A stretch of DNA of 35,078 nucleotides from a bacterium (lineage in GTDB: Bacteria > UBP6 > UBA1177), in NCBI GenBank assembly GCA_022703485.1, contig JAKLDO010000030.1:1-35078 (forward strand). Reading direction: 5' to 3'. Below the pieces are notes generated by a model. The model was not told the DNA's origin. It did not search any database and saw only the letters and a program-made list of their open reading frames with translations. Positions 12,129 to 21,059 of this stretch are shown here, in pieces (positions within the stretch are counted from its first letter, which is position 1; each line of letters starts with the position of its first letter). A program made the position numbers and the translations under genes.

Positions 12129-12755
12129 ATGAAAAAACTGTTCGTTATTGCGATACTTTTATTAAGTTTTTCCCTTTTTGCCGAAGCTGAACCGGAAAGC
12201 GGAGATGTTTCTGGTAACGATCTCAATCCCGTACTGAGAGGGTTTAATTTTCAGCTTTCCGGCGGTATCCTTGCTTATGTGGGAGATGCCGGCGGTGATA
12301 ATGCGGGCAGTCCGATCGGTTCAGCCGTAAAGTTCAATATCGGTTATGATATTGATATAAAATCGGCAGTAAATATCGGTATCGGGCTTTCTGTGGGAAT
12401 GCTGCAGTATAATGCAAATCCGAAAGATGTATTCGATTATCCCAAATCTCCATGGTTTGAGGATTACAATCCGCTTACGGTCGGTCTTGAAATTGATATA
12501 GACTGGATGATAACCAAAAGATGGGAGCTTGGACTTCTTATCAATTTTGATTATTATGCCCTCGCAAAGACATACAAATCAGGAAGTCAGACAAAGACCA
12601 ATGAGGGTAATATAGCTGTCGGCGGCGGACTTGTATTCGAATACTATACTATATCAAGGCATTTCTCTCTCGGTATGTCGGCGGAGTTTAACTATGTGGT
12701 CGATTTTGACGGTATGAATATTATCGTTACTCCGTTTATGAAATATACTTTCTAA
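12129..12755 (+). CDS. Small outer-membrane beta-barrel protein
   Basis: An ATG at 12117 directly follows the previous stop, but ATG 12129 is preferred because GGAG at 12119-12122 is well spaced from it and MKKLFVIAILLLSFSLFA gives a clean signal peptide. The 208-aa product has amphipathic beta-strands with glycines and aromatics throughout the mature part (FNFQLSGGILAYVG, GIGLSVGMLQYN, FSLGMSAEFNYVVDF) and ends in Tyr-Thr-Phe, an aromatic C-terminus typical of barrels assembled by BAM. About eight strands are likely. It closes module A and is a second candidate GltA/GltB-like barrel. No terminator with a strong stem follows; an AT-rich gap with a promoter-like sequence leads to module B. Confidence 0.7.
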   Translation: MKKLFVIAILLLSFSLFAEAEPESGDVSGNDLNPVLRGFNFQLSGGILAYVGDAGGDNAGSPIGSAVKFNIGYDIDIKSAVNIGIGLSVGMLQYNANPKDVFDYPKSPWFEDYNPLTVGLEIDIDWMITKRWELGLLINFDYYALAKTYKSGSQTKTNEGNIAVGGGLVFEYYTISRHFSLGMSAEFNYVVDFDGMNIIVTPFMKYTF

Positions 12756-12780
12756 AAGCTCCTTTTTTTCATATATAAAA

Positions 12781-12809
12781 TTGCATTTTTCCACCGCAGT
12801 GCATATATT
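12781..12809 (+). promoter_or_regulatory. Candidate promoter for module B
   Basis: TTGCAT (12781-12786), a 17-base spacer and TATATT (12804-12809) sit 30 bases before the ATG at 12839. Nine of twelve bases match the sigma70 consensus with ideal spacing. It lies in the only sizeable gap between the two modules. Confidence 0.45.
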
Positions 12810-12838
12810 AATGCATGAATTTTTACGGAGTAAAAAAT

Positions 12839-13567
12839 ATGAGGTCTTGTGTTCTTATTCCGTTGTACTTGTTCGTATTGACATTCTTTATGTTCCTTTC
12901 CGGAGAGGAGCAGCCTGCAGGATCGGATGAAAAACCCTCTCCTGTAAAGGAGGAGAGCGTTCCTGAAGACAGCGGAAGCAAGGAGAACAAGGATAACAAA
13001 GAGATGGACAGCGAGCAGGATTACAATCTTAAGCTCAGGAACCTGGAAGAGAAGATCAACTCTCTGAAGGATAAGATATTCCGTTCAAAACAGAGACTTT
13101 CAATATTGCAGGAAACTGTTCTAAGCGGCTCAATAGCCGGTGCCAGGCTTACAATAACTCACAAAAACCAGGTTGGAAAAGCTTTCAAGCTTGTTTCAGC
13201 CATATATTATCTTGACGAAGCTCCAGTGTATAAAAAGCTTGAAGAATCAACCGAACTGGACAGCGGAGAGATCGTAGTATTTGATGGTTCAGTTGTTCCA
13301 GGTCCGCATCATATTTCCGTTTTTCTTGTATATCAGGGCAGAGGTTTCGGATTCTTCTCATACATGAAAGGGTATTCATTTAAAATGAAGACCGGACATT
13401 CGGTGAATGTGGAAGAGGGCAATCTAATGGAAGTGACTGTATCTCCTCAGGATAAAGGTTCGTCAGCCAATATTGATAACAGACTTTATATTTCATTCGA
13501 TGTTTCCAGAAAAATGTTCGAAGATAAGATAAGGTCTGAACAGGGAACAGAAAATCCGGAGCAGTAA
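12839..13567 (+). CDS. Secreted coiled-coil protein at the head of module B
   Basis: The start is ATG 12839, preceded by ACGGAG; an upstream ATG at 12815 has no ribosome site. The 242-aa product has a signal peptide (MRSCVLIPLYLFVLTFFMF). A Glu/Lys/Ser-rich acidic stretch follows, then a predicted coiled coil (about residues 62-92, LRNLEEKINSLKDKIFRSKQ). The C-terminal domain (about 100-230) is beta-rich (ARLTITHKNQVGKAFKLVSA, PGPHHISVFLVYQGRGFGFF). I recall similar proteins in myxobacterial genomes carrying uninformative names, but cannot assign a function. Its stop overlaps the next start by one base (TAATG), so it is co-translated with the GltC-like gene. It is a candidate periplasmic linker of the machine. 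Confidence 0.7.
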   Translation: MRSCVLIPLYLFVLTFFMFLSGEEQPAGSDEKPSPVKEESVPEDSGSKENKDNKEMDSEQDYNLKLRNLEEKINSLKDKIFRSKQRLSILQETVLSGSIAGARLTITHKNQVGKAFKLVSAIYYLDEAPVYKKLEESTELDSGEIVVFDGSVVPGPHHISVFLVYQGRGFGFFSYMKGYSFKMKTGHSVNVEEGNLMEVTVSPQDKGSSANIDNRLYISFDVSRKMFEDKIRSEQGTENPEQ

Positions 13568-15852
13568 TGAGGGATATTCTTTTTAAAGGCATTCTGCTAA
13601 CGGCAGTGTTGTTCTCTTTCGAGATCAATGCAGTCGATCAGACAGATGCTTTTAACAACAGGATGGCATATTTAAAGAAATCGCTTTCTGATATAAAAGA
13701 AGAGTCTTCTGCCATTGAGGTGAAATATCTTTCTCCGCTGACTATAAACAAAGAGTATGTGGAACCTGTTGCAAACAGGATGAAAAAAGCTGATTTCTAC
13801 TACAGTAAAGGCGATTACATCTCTTCAGGCAGTCTTTTCTATTCCATTGTCATATCAAGAGAGGAAAGGGATGATATCTGGGAGGAGTCCGTATTCAAGC
13901 TCTCGGAATCTCTTTTCAGGAACCGGAATTACATTTCCGCTGTAAGATACTATGAGATGCTTCTGACTGATATTTCCAATACAAAATACAAGACAGACTG
14001 CCTTAAAAGGCTTATTGCGGCAAGCTATCATCTCGGAGAATATTATGTTGCCAAAAAATATTACGCCCAGTTCCTTGAGATAGGCTATGATATATCTCAG
14101 GACCAGGAGCTGATCTATTATCTCGGCAAGAGCCTTTTCTTTGATAACCAGATAGAAGAATCCAAGAATGTATTCCTGACACAGAAAAAAGACAGCACTT
14201 TCTATCCTCAGAGCCTGTACTTTCTTGGAACTATCCAATACAAGAAAGGCGATTCTGTCAAGGCTCTCGAATATTTCGAGAAAGTTGCCGGTATGCAGGA
14301 AAGTGAAAAATATTACAAATTCCAGCGAGTCTATGAACTTTCCATACTTGCCGCGGCAAGGATCGCATTCGAACAGAACGATCTGTCCAAGTCCGTTAAG
14401 TATTATGTCCTTCTGGATAAAAAGTCAGAACATTTTCCTGAAGCATATTACGAGCTATGCTGGACCTATATCAAAAAAGAGGAATATGAAAGAGCTGTGG
14501 ACGCTCTACGGCTGATAAAGTACATAGCTCCCGATTCAATAGTATCTCCGAGAGCTGAAATACTGGAAGGTTCTCTGCTGATAAAGCTTAAGAAGTATGG
14601 TGAAGCGATGGTCATATTCGATTCTGTTGTAAAAAAGTACAGTACGATAAAGGACGAACTTCAATCCATAAACAGCAGATCTTTTTCTGACAGTTACAGA
14701 CAGAGCAGGGAGTCTTTTGTACTTTCACCTTTCTCTCCTGTAGTGAGATCTCTTCTGAAAGACAATAAAAAATTTACGAATGCAATGAAACTCGGTGACG
14801 ATGTGTCAGAGCTTGAGGAGGAGATATCAAGGGTCGAACAGCTGGAAAAGAAGATCGGCTCCATTGTTGATAATCAGAACGCTGCATCACTTTTCCCGCC
14901 GCTGAAGGACGGCTCCAATTCAGCATTGATGCTTCAGAACAGGCTTTCAGCCATCAGGAACGAGTTGAACGAACTCAGAAAAGAGACCGCGTGGGGCGGG
15001 CTCAGCGATCAGGATAGAAAAAGATACAACGATCTCGAAGGTGAAAAGAAAAAACTGACCGATCTTATTGAAAGCAGTCCTGTAAGTTCAGAACAGATAG
15101 AGAAAAAGACAAATGACTATGCGAAAATGATAGTTGATCTTGAAGAAAGCCTTCATCTGATAACCATACAGACTAATTCTCTCTATGATCAGCTGGAAGC
15201 TACAGGTATCTATTACATGAGAGAAAAGAGATCTACAGTTCCGGACGACAAGATATCTGAAAGAATAGAGATCGAAAAGAGTGAGATAAAGAAGGTGATA
15301 GAATCCCTTCAGGCATATAAGAAAGAGATAGAGCAGGAAAAGAACAGGCTTGTTCTTGGCGGAGACATGATAAGCCGTGTAATCATTGCAAGGAACAGCT
15401 TGAACATAATTATCAAAAAACAGAACGACATCCTTGCATCATCGGATACAGTTACTGCCGATAGAAGCGCTGAAATAGAGGCGCTGCTCAGGGAGATACA
15501 GGATGTAGACGGTGATATCGGCGGATTCTACTCTAAACTTAATGATGTCGTGAAAGGTATCATAAGCAAGATCCGTGTTTCATATGAACAGGAGAAAAAC
15601 AATCTCAATGAATACAAGAGCGAGCTTCTGGATGTGAAGAGGGAGATCAATGAAATGGCATCTCTTGCCATGTTCTCAAACATAAGCAAGGTCAGATCCT
15701 CATTTGCTGAACTTGTTCTTCAGGCCGACCTTGGAATAATAGATGTAGCCTGGGAGAAAAAGGAGGAAAATTCAGCAGACCTTCTTAAATACAGGACACA
15801 GAAGGCCCTTGAGATAAGATCCCTTTATATTGATCAGGAGGATGAGGAATGA
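13567..15852 (+). CDS. Periplasmic TPR plus coiled-coil protein, GltC-like
   Basis: This 761-aa paralogue of the lipoprotein at 3867 has an ordinary Sec signal (MRDILFKGILLTAVLFSF, cleavage near INA) and no lipobox, so it should be soluble in the periplasm. TPR-like helices cover about residues 65-375, including DQELIYYLGKSLFFDNQIEE and YPQSLYFLGTIQYKKGDSVK. The region from about 410 to 745 is strongly charged with long heptad-like stretches (KKIGSIVDNQ, SEIKKVIESLQAYKKEIEQE) and is probably a coiled coil; the module A copy lacks this extension. The start overlaps the upstream stop by one base and its own stop overlaps the next start by four (ATGA). It likely pairs with the GltD-like and GltE-like proteins encoded next to it. 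Confidence 0.75.
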   Translation: MRDILFKGILLTAVLFSFEINAVDQTDAFNNRMAYLKKSLSDIKEESSAIEVKYLSPLTINKEYVEPVANRMKKADFYYSKGDYISSGSLFYSIVISREERDDIWEESVFKLSESLFRNRNYISAVRYYEMLLTDISNTKYKTDCLKRLIAASYHLGEYYVAKKYYAQFLEIGYDISQDQELIYYLGKSLFFDNQIEESKNVFLTQKKDSTFYPQSLYFLGTIQYKKGDSVKALEYFEKVAGMQESEKYYKFQRVYELSILAAARIAFEQNDLSKSVKYYVLLDKKSEHFPEAYYELCWTYIKKEEYERAVDALRLIKYIAPDSIVSPRAEILEGSLLIKLKKYGEAMVIFDSVVKKYSTIKDELQSINSRSFSDSYRQSRESFVLSPFSPVVRSLLKDNKKFTNAMKLGDDVSELEEEISRVEQLEKKIGSIVDNQNAASLFPPLKDGSNSALMLQNRLSAIRNELNELRKETAWGGLSDQDRKRYNDLEGEKKKLTDLIESSPVSSEQIEKKTNDYAKMIVDLEESLHLITIQTNSLYDQLEATGIYYMREKRSTVPDDKISERIEIEKSEIKKVIESLQAYKKEIEQEKNRLVLGGDMISRVIIARNSLNIIIKKQNDILASSDTVTADRSAEIEALLREIQDVDGDIGGFYSKLNDVVKGIISKIRVSYEQEKNNLNEYKSELLDVKREINEMASLAMFSNISKVRSSFAELVLQADLGIIDVAWEKKEENSADLLKYRTQKALEIRSLYIDQEDEE

Positions 15853-18800
15853 GATCTCTTTTTCTGTTTCTCGTACTCCTTTTTGTGATGACTTTTGCGT
15901 ATGCACAAGAGTCGGCTTCTGATAAGACCGATGAAGATACAATAGATGTAATAACTGATCAGAAGGCTTTCAGTAAAGGTTACATTGAACGACAGATAAT
16001 GAGATACGAATCTCTTACAAAAGAATATCAGAAAGAGCTCAGGTCTCTTATCAGAAGGAACATTGAGGAGAAAAAGAGGCAGATCGAAGAGAAATACTCT
16101 CCTGTGATAGCGAAAGCGTTCGAAAAGGAATCAGCTAACAGAAGGGATGCCATAACTCTTTTTGAAAATTTTATAAAGAAATATCCTGACAATGAAAAAT
16201 ACACCCCCGGTGCAATGTACAGGCTTGCCGAACTTTATTTTGAGAGATCAGCGGTCCTGTTCGAAGATAGAACTCAGGAGTATGAGAAGGCTTTTGAAGC
16301 TTTTGAGGATAAGGTCGTGGCTGAGGAGCCTGTTGCTCCTGTGAAGGATTTTTCTGACTCGGTGCGTCTTTATGAAGAGATAATAAACAGATTTCCTTCT
16401 TTCCAGTACCTCGGAGCTGTCTATTACATGCTCGGGTACTGTCTTGAGGAATCAGGGAACGGGGAAAAGGCTGTTAAAGTATGGCTTGAGCTCATAGATA
16501 AAAAGATAGAGACCCCTTATCTGGCCGAGCTGTATCTGCGTATCGGCGATTATTATTTCAGGACTAACGACCTTCTGAATTCACAGAAATACTATGAAAC
16601 AGGTCTTGCATACAAAGAGAGCGATCTGTTCGACAAGATACTTTATAAACTTGCATGGACATACTACAGACAGAGCAAGTATCAGCAGGCGATAGACACT
16701 TTCACATCCCTGATCCTTTTTGCGGATGAAATGAAAAAGAAAGGAATTGACAAAGGGCAGGAACTGAGAAAAGAGGCTTTACAGTACATCGCGATAAGTT
16801 ATGCCGATTTCGAGTGGGGACATGTCGATAAGGCAATAGACTATTTCCAGAAAATAAACGGCGGATCTTTTGAGAAAGAGGTCTTTGAACAGCTCGGAAA
16901 GTATTATTTCGAGAATAACAATTTTGCACAGGCTGAAAAGGCTTACAGGTTCATTCTCGGACGTCATCCGTATTATGAGAATGCACCGAGGATCCATCAT
17001 AAGCTCATTCAGCTTTACAATAAAGCCAGAGAGTTCGACAAGGCTACAGCTGAAATAGAGATATTTGCAAAACAGTACGATTCCGCTGGCGAGTGGGCAA
17101 GGATAAACCGCGGAAATGCGACAGCTGTTAGAGAAGCTTCGGAATGGGCTAAAAGCGCTCTGCTGGATACGGCATCGTTCCACCACAGACAGGCACAGGT
17201 TCTGAAAGAAAAGGGTGAAAAAGATGCATCACTTCAGGAATACCGCATAGCCGCTATAAATTACGGTGAATACCTTGTGAAATTCCCTTATACATCCGAC
17301 AGCTACGATATAACATATAATTTTGCAGATACTCTTTTCCAGTCAGGCGACATCGAAATGGCCGTCGTGATTTACGAAAGGATAAGGGATGACCGCAATC
17401 AGGACAGACTTAAGGAAGATGCGGCATACCAGACCTTTGTATGTTATAATATGCTATGGGACAGATCTCCGGAAAAGAACATAAAAAGCGAAGAAAAAAG
17501 AGATAAGCCTTTCTCTGCTCTTGAAGAAAAGCTCATACAGTCAAGCGACATATACTTCGAGACGGCAAAAGAGATCACGGATAAACCTGTAGTTGCGTAT
17601 ATGGTGGCTAAAATATTCTTTGATCACGGTAAATTCGAGGAGGCTGAAAAAAGATATCTGAAGATAATCAGCGAATTCTCCGATTCACAGGCGGCTGTGT
17701 TTTCAGCAAGGGATATAATAAGTGCATATACAGAAAAGAAGGACTGGATCAATGTTGCGAAATGGTCCAAGCTCCTTACTGACAGGCTCTCGGAAAAAGA
17801 GAAGGTAAGCAAAGAGGTCAAAGCCGAGTTCACAACATACAGGGCCGGAGCTCTTTTCAATTACGCAATGAAACTTGAAGAGGAAGGGAAGCACAAGGAA
17901 GCCGCCGCAGAATATCTGAAGCTGGTTGAAGAGAATCCGTATAATCAGAATGCTGACAAGGCGCTCTCGAATGCAGCTATAAACTTTCAAAGGGCCACTA
18001 TGTTCGAATCAGCATTGCAGCTTCATGAAAGGATATACAAAGAATATCCGTATTCATCTCTTGCCCCTCAGTCTCTTTACCTTGTCGCATATAACGCTGA
18101 AATGAGCTATGATTTTGAAAAAGCTGTGAATGCATACAAGCTTCTGTACGACAAATACCCGACCTATGAAAAGAAGTCAGAAGCCCTTTTCAATGCAGGC
18201 CTGCTGCTGGAAAGACTACAGAAATACAGAGAGGCGGCCGTTTATTACAAGATGTTCTACTCAGAGGAGAAGAACAAAATAGAAGGAAAGGAAGCCCTTT
18301 TTACTTCAGGTATGATGTATGAAAAGGCCAAAGACTGGCAGGGAATGATAAAAAGCCAGGAAAGTTTTATTCAGACTTTCAGGAGCGATCCTGAGGTCGG
18401 GAATCTGGTCATGAGAGCATATCACCAGATAGCAACCGTATATGAGGATAAACTGAATAACTGGAAGCTTGCGAAAGAATATCATTCAAAGATACTTGAA
18501 TACCTTGAAGAGAGCAGAAATAATTCAGATGAATCGCTTCTTTATGCCGCGGAGGCAAAATATAAGCTCATAGAAGACGATTATGAAGAATATCTTAAGA
18601 TGAAGATCGACGGCAAGAACGAAAAACAGCTCGAGATCAATTTGAAGAAAAAGGTCGAGGTGAAGAACAAGCTTGAAGAGAGATATACCGAAGTTCTTAA
18701 ATTTCAGGTGTATGAATGGGTTCTTGCATCGATATATAAGATAGGAACGCTCTATCAGAGCTTTTCAGATGCTCTCTTCAGCGCGGCGCCTCCGAAAGGT

Positions 18801-19148
18801 CTTACCGTTGAAGAGGAGGAGATATATGCCCAGATGCTCAGAGAACAGGCTGAGCCGATCGAGGAGGCCGCTGTGGCCAAATACACAATGGGTCTCGAAA
18901 AGGCGAGAGAGCTTAAGCAGTTCAATAAATGGACCCAGCTGATAATAGAAAAGCTGTCTGTGATGAGACCGGCTGAGTACAAGGTCGGAAAGATCCCTAA
19001 ATATGCCACCAGAAGCAGTCTGACGACAGGTTTTCCTGTGATGCTGTCTCTCGATAAGACGGAAAAGAAGACATATCTGAGGCCCGGCATGGATAAAAAA
19101 GATACTCAGGAAAAGACTGACGGACAGGAAAAAGGTGAAAGTAAATGA
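15849..19148 (+). CDS. Giant periplasmic TPR protein, AgmU/GltD-like (second copy)
   Basis: The 1099-aa product has a signal peptide (MRSLFLFLVLLFVMTFAYAQ). BamD-like TPRs cover most of its length, for example GAMYRLAELYFERSAVLFED, LYKLAWTYYRQSKYQQAIDT and FNAGLLLERLQKYREAAVYY. It aligns by landmark order with the 1214-aa protein at 5527: early YPDNEKY/YPEGPRK segments, a mid-protein AEWAR/AVWVK segment, and a C-terminal block around the SDALFSAAPPKGLT / TDQMFNAPLAPWLS match. It lacks the Pro/Ala tail and ends in a Lys/Glu/Asp-rich stretch. It overlaps its neighbours by four bases on both sides, so translation is tightly coupled. The likely role is the periplasmic scaffold of module B. Confidence 0.75.
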   Translation: MRSLFLFLVLLFVMTFAYAQESASDKTDEDTIDVITDQKAFSKGYIERQIMRYESLTKEYQKELRSLIRRNIEEKKRQIEEKYSPVIAKAFEKESANRRDAITLFENFIKKYPDNEKYTPGAMYRLAELYFERSAVLFEDRTQEYEKAFEAFEDKVVAEEPVAPVKDFSDSVRLYEEIINRFPSFQYLGAVYYMLGYCLEESGNGEKAVKVWLELIDKKIETPYLAELYLRIGDYYFRTNDLLNSQKYYETGLAYKESDLFDKILYKLAWTYYRQSKYQQAIDTFTSLILFADEMKKKGIDKGQELRKEALQYIAISYADFEWGHVDKAIDYFQKINGGSFEKEVFEQLGKYYFENNNFAQAEKAYRFILGRHPYYENAPRIHHKLIQLYNKAREFDKATAEIEIFAKQYDSAGEWARINRGNATAVREASEWAKSALLDTASFHHRQAQVLKEKGEKDASLQEYRIAAINYGEYLVKFPYTSDSYDITYNFADTLFQSGDIEMAVVIYERIRDDRNQDRLKEDAAYQTFVCYNMLWDRSPEKNIKSEEKRDKPFSALEEKLIQSSDIYFETAKEITDKPVVAYMVAKIFFDHGKFEEAEKRYLKIISEFSDSQAAVFSARDIISAYTEKKDWINVAKWSKLLTDRLSEKEKVSKEVKAEFTTYRAGALFNYAMKLEEEGKHKEAAAEYLKLVEENPYNQNADKALSNAAINFQRATMFESALQLHERIYKEYPYSSLAPQSLYLVAYNAEMSYDFEKAVNAYKLLYDKYPTYEKKSEALFNAGLLLERLQKYREAAVYYKMFYSEEKNKIEGKEALFTSGMMYEKAKDWQGMIKSQESFIQTFRSDPEVGNLVMRAYHQIATVYEDKLNNWKLAKEYHSKILEYLEESRNNSDESLLYAAEAKYKLIEDDYEEYLKMKIDGKNEKQLEINLKKKVEVKNKLEERYTEVLKFQVYEWVLASIYKIGTLYQSFSDALFSAAPPKGLTVEEEEIYAQMLREQAEPIEEAAVAKYTMGLEKARELKQFNKWTQLIIEKLSVMRPAEYKVGKIPKYATRSSLTTGFPVMLSLDKTEKKTYLRPGMDKKDTQEKTDGQEKGESK

Positions 19149-20716
19149 TAAAATACGGCATTTTTATAGCTAATATCATACTTCCGGTATTTTTGATATC
19201 AGGATGTGCAACAGCTTCACCCAAGGAGAGTGCGGGCGAACCTTCTTCAAAAGAACAGTCCTCGCCTGAAGTTAAGAAAGATAGTGCAGAGAAGAGTGAA
19301 AAAGAACAGAAAAAAGAAAGCAGAGAAAAACAGACCGGGGACAAAAAGGAAGATTCAAAGGAAGAATCCGGGGAAAAGCCCGAAAAGGATGCTAAGATAG
19401 AAAAAAAGAAGAAAGAACCTGACCACTATGACGGGCTGAAATATAACGGACCTGCCGAAAAGCCGTTCTCTGAAGGACTCGGAAAGTACTTTACTGACGG
19501 ATGTTCAGCCGCAGTGGATGAATGGAAAAAAGCCCTTGAAAAAGATCCGGAAAGATATCAGATCGCATTTAACATCGCTCTTTGCTACCAGAGGATGAAC
19601 AAGTCTGATGAAAGCAGGGAGTGGTTCGAGAAGTCCTTTCAGATCAATCCTGAGTTCACGAGACCTCTTTATAACCTTGTTCTCATGCTGAAAGGCAGTG
19701 TAAAGAAAGATCTTGATCATTTTCTCGACCTTGTAAACAGAACTGAAGATGAAGTGGAGAAATACAATTTTATCGCATGGCTTTACATTCAGACAGGAGA
19801 TCTTGATCAGGCTGAAAAGAACGCCAAGAAAGTGCTGAAGCTCGATGAGCAGAACTCGAGTGCCGTGATATCTCTTGCAACAGTGTATTATTCGAAAAAA
19901 ATGTATGAACTGGCCCAGATGGCCCTTACGACGGCCGAGAAATGGGATAGTGATAACTTTGCACTGCAGAGGCTTTTCGGAGCTCTTCTTTATGATATGG
20001 GCGATAAGAAGAATGCCGCTGTTCATCTCCAGAAGGCCATTAAGATAAATCCCGAGCTTCCTGAGGTTAGAAATATTCTTGCAGTGCTTTCGATGGAGAT
20101 AGAGGATTTCAATTCAGCCAGGGAACACCTTGAGTTTGCACTGAAGATAGCTCCTGACTTTAAACAGGCTAGAGTCAATCTTGCGATGGCATGCAAAGGA
20201 CTTGGAGATTTCAAGAGGTCGAAAGAGCTTCTTATGGAACTTGAAAATGATAAAAATATTGACCAGGAGACTTTGAAAAGCGTTCTCTTTAATCTGGGCA
20301 TACTTTATCTCGACGCTGATGTCGAAGGTGATAAGAGCCCGAAAAGATTTGATGTTTCAATAGAATATTTTAATAAATATTTGAAAGTCGCCTCCAAGGC
20401 TTCTGATTTCAAAAAAGAAAAAGCGCTGATCGACGGATATATTAAAGAGGCCGGTACCGAAAAGAGCAAGCTGGAGTTCTATCTGGCTAAAAAAGCGAGA
20501 GACGAAAAAAAGAAGAAAGCTCTTGAGGAAGAACATAGACTTTTCCTTGCTAACAAGGAGAAAGCCTTTGAAAATGCTATGAAAACCGACACTCTTGAAG
20601 CTTGGGAACAGTATTTGAAGGATTTCCCGGTAATTGATGACAGCGACAAAATGGGTCTTGCAGCTTCAGCAAGACTTGAAGAGCTCAAAAAAGGAGAGGA
20701 TAAAAAGAAGCAGTGA
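19145..20716 (+). CDS. TPR lipoprotein, AglT/GltE-like (second copy)
   Basis: The 523-aa product has a lipobox ISGC (Cys21 followed by Ala). A Lys/Glu/Ser-rich linker of roughly 70 residues (about 27-95) is long enough to reach away from the membrane. TPRs fill about 115-400 (RYQIAFNIALCYQRMNKSDE, PEVRNILAVLSMEIEDFNSA, FKQARVNLAMACKGLGDFKR). A charged helical tail carries KKARDEKKKKALEEEHRLFL. It is the paralogue of the lipoprotein at 9174, extended at both ends. The start overlaps the previous stop by four bases; the next reading frame opens at a GTG overlapping this stop, though I place that gene's start later. It is probably an outer-membrane-anchored partner of the giant TPR protein. Confidence 0.78.
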   Translation: MIKYGIFIANIILPVFLISGCATASPKESAGEPSSKEQSSPEVKKDSAEKSEKEQKKESREKQTGDKKEDSKEESGEKPEKDAKIEKKKKEPDHYDGLKYNGPAEKPFSEGLGKYFTDGCSAAVDEWKKALEKDPERYQIAFNIALCYQRMNKSDESREWFEKSFQINPEFTRPLYNLVLMLKGSVKKDLDHFLDLVNRTEDEVEKYNFIAWLYIQTGDLDQAEKNAKKVLKLDEQNSSAVISLATVYYSKKMYELAQMALTTAEKWDSDNFALQRLFGALLYDMGDKKNAAVHLQKAIKINPELPEVRNILAVLSMEIEDFNSAREHLEFALKIAPDFKQARVNLAMACKGLGDFKRSKELLMELENDKNIDQETLKSVLFNLGILYLDADVEGDKSPKRFDVSIEYFNKYLKVASKASDFKKEKALIDGYIKEAGTEKSKLEFYLAKKARDEKKKKALEEEHRLFLANKEKAFENAMKTDTLEAWEQYLKDFPVIDDSDKMGLAASARLEELKKGEDKKKQ

Positions 20717-20778
20717 AATATATACTGTCAATATATAAAAAAATTGATTTAATTTCATTGCAAGGGTATATTTCCCGC

Positions 20779-21033
20779 ATGTTTGTGCTTGGAAAAAAGA
20801 CAGCATTGTTTCTGATCGCTATTACGGCGGCGGTTTTTTTAAGCACAGGTACGGTGGAAGCACAGAAAAGAAGAGGCATCGTTTTGGAAGAGATAAAGAT
20901 CGAAGGAACAATACAGAAACCTGAGGTCATGCACTTCCTTTCAAGGGCCAAGTTCACTTACAGAACCCTTGATCTGGATGTCACTTTTACTGAGAAGGTT
21001 GAGAAAGCTCTCTATGTTGATGAGGCTTTCTAG
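20779..21033 (+). CDS. Small secreted protein, paralogue of the one at 10395
   Basis: I start it at ATG 20779, which gives MFVLGKKTALFLIAITAAVF with cleavage near VEAQ, a good signal peptide. The frame is open back to a GTG at 20713 that overlaps the upstream stop (GTGA), so a 106-aa form is possible; neither start has an ideal ribosome site. The mature chain is about 55 residues and carries IEGTIQKPEVMHFLSRAK, matching LEGQIKKPSGSFLMDRSK in the module A copy. Here it directly precedes the ExbB-like gene, as the module A copy precedes the GltG-like gene. It is an unnamed family, probably a periplasmic accessory of the motor or transducer. Confidence 0.68.
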   Translation: MFVLGKKTALFLIAITAAVFLSTGTVEAQKRRGIVLEEIKIEGTIQKPEVMHFLSRAKFTYRTLDLDVTFTEKVEKALYVDEAF

Positions 21034-21059
21034 TTAATATTTATTTTTTGGAGGTTCTT

